Source: Falsiroseomonas tokyonensis
Lineage (GTDB): Bacteria; Pseudomonadota; Alphaproteobacteria; Acetobacterales; Acetobacteraceae
Direction of reading: 5' to 3'
Length of the DNA stretch: 64,000 nucleotides
Assembly (NCBI RefSeq): GCF_019024325.1
Contig: NZ_JAFNJS010000005.1
Location: 124,001-188,000, forward strand
Shown: piece by piece, positions 59,162 through 64,000 of the stretch
How positions within the stretch are numbered: the first letter of the stretch is position 1
How the letters are laid out: the number at the start of each line of letters is the position of its first letter
The notes under the pieces: generated by a model
Told to the model about the DNA's origin: nothing
Seen by the model: only the letters and a program-made list of their open reading frames with translations
The model's database searches: none
Position numbers and translations under genes: made by a program

Positions 59162-59177
59162 AGGCAGATTAATCGCA
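59162..59177 (+). promoter_or_regulatory. Sigma-54-like site upstream of the allophanate hydrolase operon
   Basis: AGGCAGATTAATCGCA has the invariant GG and GC at the correct ten-base spacing and a TCGCA -12 end identical to that of the urtA promoter, but the -24 side matches only GGCA. It lies directly after the regulator gene; the predicted start is near 59188. Moderate to weak candidate. Confidence 0.33.
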
Positions 59178-59188
59178 AAGCGGCGCTC

Positions 59189-59198
59189 GTGCATACAA
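59189..59198. promoter_or_regulatory. GntR-type operator candidate
   Basis: The core TGCATACA (59190-59197) differs by one base from the palindrome TGTATACA common in FCD-GntR operators. It sits between the regulator gene and the operon it probably controls. A single imperfect copy, so tentative. Confidence 0.3.
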
Positions 59199-59261
59199 GA
59201 GGGACGCCGCCACTTCTTTAAGCGGCTGATCCGACGGGACCAAGGTTGCGGCATGCGGATT

Positions 59262-59275
59262 GCTTGCCCGCAAGC
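59262..59275 (+). repeat. Short palindromic hairpin in the leader of the amidase gene
   Basis: GCTTGC-CC-GCAAGC is a perfect six-base inverted repeat with a two-base centre, 23 bases before the amidase ATG, in a leader that lacks a Shine-Dalgarno sequence. It could influence translation or bind a regulator. I looked for a guanidine (ykkC-type) riboswitch in 59157-59298 and did not see its conserved core. Confidence 0.35.
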
Positions 59276-59298
59276 CCGATGTCGCACCCGACCCCGCC

Positions 59299-60630
59299 AT
59301 GACCGCGCCGAAGCTGCCCGAGGGCATCGCCGCGCTGCACGCCGCCTATGCCGCCGGCCTGACGCCTGCCGCCCTGCTCGCCGGGCTGGAGGCGCGGCAT
59401 GCGGCGTTGGCCGATCCGGGGATCTTCCTGCACCGCCCGTCCGAGCAGGCTTTGGCTGAGGCCGCTGCGGCGCTGCCGGACTTCGATCCGCTGCTCTACC
59501 CGCTCTGGGGCGTGCCGGTGGCGGTGAAGGACAATATCGACGTGGCGGGCATGCCGACCACGGCCGCCTGCCCGGACTACGCCTATCTGCCCAGCGAAAG
59601 CGCGCCGGCGGTGGCGCGGCTGGTGGCGGCGGGGGCGCTGGTGGTCGGCAAGACCAATCTCGACCAGTTCGCCACCGGGCTGGTCGGCGTCCGCACGCCG
59701 CATCCGATCCCCCGCAATGCCTGCGCGGCGGATCGCGTGCCGGGCGGCTCCTCCTCCGGCTCCGCCGTCGCCGTGGCGCAGGGGCTGGCCCTGCTGGCGC
59801 TGGGCACCGATACGGCGGGTTCCGGCCGCGTGCCGGCGGCGCTGAACGGGCTTGTGGGGCTGAAGCCCTCCGTCGGCGCCATCCCGTCCCGCGGCGTGGT
59901 GCCGGCCTGCCCGAGCCTGGATTGCATCTCCGTCTTCGCCCATGGCGTCGAGGATGCCTGGGCGGCCTATGCCGTGATGGCCGGTGCCGATAACCGCGAT
60001 CCCTGGTCCCGCCCCATCACCCTCGGCACGCCGGACGCGCCGCTGACCCGCCTCGGCATCCCGCGCGAAGCCGACCTGCACCTGGATGGCGCAGAGCAGC
60101 GTGCGGCCTGGGAGGCCAGCCTGGCCCGCATCGCGCTGCAGGCGACGATCGAAGAGATCGACCTCTCGCCCTTCCTGGAAACGGCGCGGCTGCTCTACGA
60201 CGGCGCCTTCGTGGCGGAGCGCGACGCCGCCTTCGGCCATCTGGTGCCGCGCGCGGCGATGCACCCGGTCACCCAGCGCATCCTGGCCGGCGCCGCACGC
60301 TTCACCGCCACCGATGCCTTCGCCGGCCTTCATCGCCTGGCCGCCCTGCGCCTGGCCACCCAGCCCGCCTGGTCGCGCATGGACGCGCTGCTGGTGCCGA
60401 CCGCGCCCAATTTCCCGACCCTGGCGGAGCTGGAGGCGGACCCGATCGGCCCGAATGCCCGCCTCGGCACCTACACGAATTTCGTGAATCTGCTGGACCT
60501 CGCCGCGCTGGCGGTGCCGGCGTGCAGCCGCCCGGACGGGCTGCCCTTCGGCGTCACGCTGATCGGCCCACGCGCCAGCGACGCGGCACTCGCCGCCACC
60601 GGCGCCAGGCTGATGCAGGTGATGGCATGA
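59299..60630 (+). CDS. Allophanate hydrolase, amidase domain (AtzF N-terminal part, stand-alone)
   Basis: Amidase-signature enzyme (443 aa) that hydrolyses allophanate. The Ser-cisSer-Lys triad regions are visible: PVAVKDNIDVAGMPTTAA (Lys77), VPGGSSSGSAVAVAQG (residues 148-163) and LGTDTAGSGRVPAALNG (Ser175). The overall sequence matches the first two thirds of AtzF/DUR1,2 allophanate hydrolases closely. Full-length AtzF is about 600 aa; here the C-terminal domain is a separate gene starting inside this stop codon. ATG 59299 lacks a ribosome site, and a TTG at 59260 is in frame. Confidence 0.88.
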   Translation: MTAPKLPEGIAALHAAYAAGLTPAALLAGLEARHAALADPGIFLHRPSEQALAEAAAALPDFDPLLYPLWGVPVAVKDNIDVAGMPTTAACPDYAYLPSESAPAVARLVAAGALVVGKTNLDQFATGLVGVRTPHPIPRNACAADRVPGGSSSGSAVAVAQGLALLALGTDTAGSGRVPAALNGLVGLKPSVGAIPSRGVVPACPSLDCISVFAHGVEDAWAAYAVMAGADNRDPWSRPITLGTPDAPLTRLGIPREADLHLDGAEQRAAWEASLARIALQATIEEIDLSPFLETARLLYDGAFVAERDAAFGHLVPRAAMHPVTQRILAGAARFTATDAFAGLHRLAALRLATQPAWSRMDALLVPTAPNFPTLAELEADPIGPNARLGTYTNFVNLLDLAALAVPACSRPDGLPFGVTLIGPRASDAALAATGARLMQVMA

Positions 60631-61016
60631 TCGAGATCTGCGTCGTCGGCGCGCATCTCTCCGGCATGGCGCTGAACGGGGAATTGCTGCGCGAGGGCGG
60701 CGTGCTGCAGCGCGCCGTGCAGACCGAGCCCTGCTACCGCCTCTTCGCCCTCGCCGGCGGCCCGCCGCGCCGCCCCGGCCTGTTGCGCGTGGCCCAGGGC
60801 GTGGCCATCGCCACGGAGGTCTGGGCCCTGCCGGAAGCCGGCTTCGGCCGCTTCGTCGCCGGCATCCCCGCCCCCCTCTGCATCGGCACGCTGCGCCTGG
60901 CCGATGGCTCCACGCCCAAGGGATTCCTTGTGGAGCCGGAGGGGCTGCACGGGGCCGAGGATATTTCTCGATTTGGCGGCTGGCGCGCCTTCATCGCCAA
61001 CCTCGCCACAACCTGA
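60627..61016 (+). CDS. Allophanate hydrolase C-terminal domain as a separate protein
   Basis: Protein of 129 aa matching the AtzF C-terminal domain (gamma-glutamylcyclotransferase-like fold): it starts EICVVGAHLSGMALNGELLR and contains CYRLFALAGGPPRRPGL, IATEVWALPEAGFGRFVAGI and LCIGTLRLADGSTPKGFLVE. In one-piece enzymes this domain is linked to the amidase and is reported to finish the breakdown of the carboxycarbamate product or to organise the complex. Here the ATG overlaps the amidase stop (ATGA), so the two are made together and probably associate. Confidence 0.85.
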   Translation: MIEICVVGAHLSGMALNGELLREGGVLQRAVQTEPCYRLFALAGGPPRRPGLLRVAQGVAIATEVWALPEAGFGRFVAGIPAPLCIGTLRLADGSTPKGFLVEPEGLHGAEDISRFGGWRAFIANLATT

Positions 61017-61032
61017 ACAGGGAGACCAGACC

Positions 61033-61986
61033 ATGATCCGTCGCCGCCACCTGCTCGCCGCCTCCGCCGCCGCCGCCTTGGCCGCGCCCCACATCGCCAA
61101 TGCGCAGGCCGCGCGCACGGTGAAGATGGGCTCGCTGCGGCTGATCCATTCGATGACGCCGCATTTCTACCAGCGTTTCGCCCCCGCCGGCCTGACCATC
61201 GAGATCATCACCTTCGACAGCCCGACCGATGGCAAGAACGCCGTCGTCACCGGCTCCGTCGCCTGCGGCGGCTTCGGCATCGCCGCCGCCACGCTGGGCG
61301 CCGCGGCGGGCGAGCCCGTCGTCGTGGTCGGCGCCTTCTGCAACAAAGGGATGGGCGTGATCAGCAAGGCGGGCAGCGATGTCCGCGCCATCGCGGACCT
61401 GCGCGGCAAGCGCGTGGGCATCTGGCCCGGCTCGACGCAGGAGGTCTTCATCCTGGAACGCCTGCGCGAATCCGGCATGTCCGTGCGCGACATCACCGCG
61501 GTGCGCGTGCCCTTCGGCGAGATGCACGCCATGCTCTCCCGCGGCGACATCGATGCCTATGTGGGGGCCGAGCCGGGGCCGGGCCTGTCCATCTCCTCCG
61601 GCGTCGGGCAGCTGGTGGAATATCCCTATGGCACCGCCATGGGCGGGCTGAACATGATCTTCGGCACCAGCGAGGACCTCATCAAGAACGACCCGGCGCT
61701 GGTCCGCACCATGCTGAACATCCACCGCCAGGCCAGCGAATACATGAAGGCGAACCCGGCGGAGGTGGCGGAGGCCACGGTGCGCATCCTCGGCGCCCCG
61801 CGCGCCGCGGTGGAACAGGCCCTCGGCGCCGGCAATGTCGAATACATCTGGAAGCTGGACGATACCGTGCTGCGCCAGTCCCGCACCTATGCCGAGCAGA
61901 TGCTGCAGCTGCGCCAGATCCGCCGCCTGCCGAACTTCGACACCTTCCTGAACCCCTCCTTCTCCAACGCCATCGCCACGGCCTGA
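61033..61986 (+). CDS. ABC transporter substrate-binding protein, NMT1/TauA type
   Basis: Periplasmic receptor (317 aa) with a twin-arginine-like signal (MIRRRHLLAASAAAALAAPH). The mature part begins RTVKMGSLRLIHSMTPHFYQ and contains GKRVGIWPGSTQEVFILERL and GDIDAYVGAEPGPGLSIS. GGGAGA precedes the ATG (61033). Position directly after the allophanate hydrolase genes suggests uptake of a ureido or guanidino compound that is degraded via allophanate. Confidence 0.87.
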   Translation: MIRRRHLLAASAAAALAAPHIANAQAARTVKMGSLRLIHSMTPHFYQRFAPAGLTIEIITFDSPTDGKNAVVTGSVACGGFGIAAATLGAAAGEPVVVVGAFCNKGMGVISKAGSDVRAIADLRGKRVGIWPGSTQEVFILERLRESGMSVRDITAVRVPFGEMHAMLSRGDIDAYVGAEPGPGLSISSGVGQLVEYPYGTAMGGLNMIFGTSEDLIKNDPALVRTMLNIHRQASEYMKANPAEVAEATVRILGAPRAAVEQALGAGNVEYIWKLDDTVLRQSRTYAEQMLQLRQIRRLPNFDTFLNPSFSNAIATA

Positions 61987-61998
61987 GGAGCGCGCGCC

Positions 61999-62841
61999 AT
62001 GTCGGACGTGACCCTCACCCAATCCACCGCGGTGCCGCCCTTGCCGGCGCTGCGGTTGTGGCGGCACGTCCGGCCCGTGCTGCTTTCGCTGATCGTGCCG
62101 CTGCTGCTGCTGGCCTTCTGGCATTGGGCGGTGGCGGCGGGGATGACGCGGCTGATCCCCTCGCCGGCGGAGGTCGCCGAATACATGGTGGACTTCGCGG
62201 TGGGCGGCATCTGGGACGATGCTTTCTCCGCCACGCTGCATATCCACCTGCTGGCCTCCGCCAGCCGGGTCTATGGCGGCTTCCTGCTGGCGGCGCTGGT
62301 CGCCGTGCCGATCGGCATCCTGATCGGCCGCGTCGCGCTGGTGCGGCAGCTGCTCGATCCCTTCCTGCAATTGATGCGGCCGATCCCGGTCACCGCCTGG
62401 CTGCCGCTGTCGATGATCCTCTTCGGCCTGGGCACGCAATCGGCCTTCTTCCTGGTCTTCCTCGGCGCCTTCTACCCGATCCTGCTGAACACCATTCTCG
62501 GCGTGAAGAATGTCGAGCCGCGGCTGTTCGAGGCGGCCGCGATGCTCGGCTGCCGCGGCAATGCCCAGTTTTTTCGAGTCGTGCTGCCGGCGTCCTTGCC
62601 TTCCATTTTCACCGGGCTCCGCCTTGGCCTCGGCCTCGCCTGGTTCGTCATCGTGGTGGGGGAGATGACGGGCGTGCCGCAGGGGCTGGGCGCCGTCATC
62701 ATGGACGGGCGCACGCTGAGCCGCACCGAGCTGGTGATCTGCGGCATGATCGTGATCGGCATCGCCGGCTTCCTCTCCGACCGCCTGGTCGTGCTGCTGA
62801 TGAACCGCCTACTGCGCTGGAGCCCGATGCACCGTGGCTGA
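61999..62841 (+). CDS. ABC transporter permease, SsuC/TauC type
   Basis: Membrane subunit (280 aa) with six or so helices and the coupling loop EPRLFEAAAMLGCRGNAQFF, followed by LPASLPSIFTGLRLGLGLAW. ATG 61999 is 12 bases after the receptor stop. It overlaps the ATPase gene by eight bases. Confidence 0.9.
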   Translation: MSDVTLTQSTAVPPLPALRLWRHVRPVLLSLIVPLLLLAFWHWAVAAGMTRLIPSPAEVAEYMVDFAVGGIWDDAFSATLHIHLLASASRVYGGFLLAALVAVPIGILIGRVALVRQLLDPFLQLMRPIPVTAWLPLSMILFGLGTQSAFFLVFLGAFYPILLNTILGVKNVEPRLFEAAAMLGCRGNAQFFRVVLPASLPSIFTGLRLGLGLAWFVIVVGEMTGVPQGLGAVIMDGRTLSRTELVICGMIVIGIAGFLSDRLVVLLMNRLLRWSPMHRG

Positions 62842-63607
62842 GATCCCGATCCTCGACATCCAGGGCGTGGGCAAGACCTACATCCTGAACGACAGCCGCA
62901 TCGAGGCGCTGCGCGATGCGAACCTGACCGTGCGCAAGGGCGAATTCATCTGCCTGATCGGCGCCTCCGGCTGTGGCAAGTCCACGCTTCTCCGAATTGT
63001 CGCGGGCTTCGAGGCGCCGACGGCAGGCCAGGCCCTGATGTGGGGCAAGCCCATCACCGGGCCGGCGCCGGATCGCGGCATGGTCTTCCAGGATTACGGC
63101 CTGTTCCCCTGGCTGACGGTGCGCGAAAACATCGGCTTCGGCCCGGCCAGCCGCGGCCGCCCCAAGGCGGAGGTGCGCGACACCGTCGAACGCTTCATCG
63201 CGCTGATCGGCCTGACGCGCTTCGCCGATGCCTATCCGCACCAGCTCTCCGGCGGCATGAAGCAGCGCGTCGCCATCGCCCGCGTGCTGGCCAATGACGC
63301 CGAGGTGGTGCTGATGGACGAACCTTTCGGCGCGCTGGATGCGATGACGCGCGAACGCCTGCAGGATGAACTGCTGGAGCTGTGGCAGCGCACCGGCCTC
63401 ACGGTGCTTTTCGTCACCCATTCCATCGAGGAGGCGATCTTCCTCTCCGACCGCGTCGTGGTGATGGAGCCCGGCCCCGGCCGCATCGCCAGCGCGCATC
63501 CGGTGGAGCTGCCGCGGCCGCGCGACGTCTCCTCCCCCGAATTCAACGCGGTGCGGCGCGATCTCGGTGCGCGGCTGCATTCGCACCATGCGAAGAAGGC
63601 GGCCTGA
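62834..63607 (+). CDS. ABC transporter ATP-binding protein, SsuB/TauB type
   Basis: ATPase (257 aa) of the same importer. Motifs: Walker A LIGASGCGKSTLLRIVAG, Q-loop MVFQDYGLFPWLTVREN, signature LSGGMKQRVAIARVL, Walker B VVLMDEPFGALDAM and FVTHSIEEA. It starts with GTG inside the permease end, and its stop overlaps the deacetylase ATG by one base (TGATG), which ties that next gene to the operon. Confidence 0.92.
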   Translation: MAEIPILDIQGVGKTYILNDSRIEALRDANLTVRKGEFICLIGASGCGKSTLLRIVAGFEAPTAGQALMWGKPITGPAPDRGMVFQDYGLFPWLTVRENIGFGPASRGRPKAEVRDTVERFIALIGLTRFADAYPHQLSGGMKQRVAIARVLANDAEVVLMDEPFGALDAMTRERLQDELLELWQRTGLTVLFVTHSIEEAIFLSDRVVVMEPGPGRIASAHPVELPRPRDVSSPEFNAVRRDLGARLHSHHAKKAA

Positions 63608-64000
63608 TGCGCCCCGAACAACGCCTGCGCTACACCACGCCCGCCGACCGCCCACCCAGCGCCCTGCCGAATGGCGCCAAGGTTGCCGTCTGGCCAGTGG
63701 TGAATGTCGAGAACTGGCTGATCGACAATCCCATGCCGCGCCAGGTGCTGGTTGCGCCCACCGGCGTGCCGCTGCTGCCGGACATCGCCAATTGGGGCTG
63801 GCACGAATACGGGATGCGCGTGGGCTTCTGGCGCTTCCTGGACGCCTTCCAGAAGCGCGGCATCCGGCCGACGCTCTCCGTCAATGGCTCGGTCTGCACT
63901 GCCTATCCGCGTGTGGCCCAGGCGGCGCATGAGGCAGGCTGGGATTTCATGGGCCATGGCCATGTGCAGGTGCCGACGCACAAGGTGCCGGACCAGCGCG
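63607..64000 (+). CDS. Polysaccharide deacetylase-family protein (PuuE-like), 3' end outside the window
   Basis: First 131 codons of a carbohydrate-esterase-4 fold protein. It begins MRPEQRLRYTTPADRPPSAL and contains YGMRVGFWRFLDAFQKRGIR, TLSVNGSVCTAYPRVAQAAH and GWDFMGHGHVQVPTHK, where NodB-type enzymes place metal-binding histidines. Relatives without a signal peptide include the metal-independent allantoinase PuuE and cyclic-amide hydrolases. Translational coupling to the importer and linkage to allophanate hydrolase favour a cyclic ureide substrate rather than a polysaccharide. No stop codon before the window edge. Confidence 0.8.
   Translation, partial: MRPEQRLRYTTPADRPPSALPNGAKVAVWPVVNVENWLIDNPMPRQVLVAPTGVPLLPDIANWGWHEYGMRVGFWRFLDAFQKRGIRPTLSVNGSVCTAYPRVAQAAHEAGWDFMGHGHVQVPTHKVPDQR

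Noticed and set aside
59157-59298. Guanidine (ykkC-type) riboswitch ahead of allophanate hydrolase
   Set aside because: Expected from similar loci, but the conserved core sequences and pairing of the class could not be found.

Overview
The window is GC-rich, densely packed bacterial chromosome. Codon use is strongly GC-biased at third positions, many genes start with GTG or TTG, and ATGA/TGATG overlaps are everywhere. The mix of many substrate-binding-protein transporters (NMT1/SsuA-type ABC, Urt, TRAP), Tat-like SBP leaders (RRxxLLxA), molybdenum hydroxylases, peptidases and aromatic catabolism resembles an environmental alphaproteobacterium, most likely Acetobacteraceae (Roseomonas-like). 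That placement is inference from gene content; there is no rRNA or marker gene. I saw no tRNA, rRNA, CRISPR array, insertion sequence or prophage.

Layout. 1-2522: end of an unknown gene, then an SBP-ATPase-permease operon. 2526-3668: FAD monooxygenase. 3735-12722: a probable ring-cleaving N-heterocycle module, made of a cyanuric acid amidohydrolase/barbiturase-family enzyme, a ThiXYZ/NMT1-like ABC importer, a three-subunit molybdenum hydroxylase and a nucleoside 2-deoxyribosyltransferase-like protein. 12673-17992: a phthalate 4,5-dioxygenase pathway (reductase, cis-dihydrodiol dehydrogenase, oxygenase, 4,5-dihydroxyphthalate decarboxylase, MarR regulator) that would convert phthalate to protocatechuate, arranged around a divergent promoter with two matching inverted repeats. 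18000-19769: SLC13/TrkA-C permease. 19853-31023: a peptidase/amidohydrolase block (three M20 enzymes, one M28, MmgE/PrpD, an NtaA-like flavin monooxygenase, a lone family-5 SBP, a CtBP-like dehydrogenase). 31020-36480: FAD oxidoreductase, fatty acid desaturase, TRAP transporter.

36481-47700 is a complete urea system: urtABCDE leftward, and ureD-A-B-C-E-F-G plus a HupE/UreJ-like gene rightward. A very good sigma-54 (-24/-12) promoter lies before urtA. 47705-52911: LLM oxidoreductase, two FAD oxidoreductases and glutathione-dependent formaldehyde dehydrogenase. 53185-58350: secreted DUF4189-like protein, amino-acid-type SBP, a small RTX protein and a large subtilisin-P-domain-RTX protease. 58461-64000: GntR regulator, an allophanate hydrolase split into two genes, an ABC importer and the start of a polysaccharide-deacetylase/PuuE-like gene running off the window.

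A common theme is nitrogen recovery from amide and ureido compounds. Ring opening of a pyrimidine or triazine, allophanate hydrolysis and urea hydrolysis are all encoded within 64 kb, alongside several dedicated importers. The best candidates for something not well described are the 3735-12722 module, the split allophanate hydrolase operon, the 19853-31023 amidohydrolase block and the paired operator-like repeats of the phthalate cluster.
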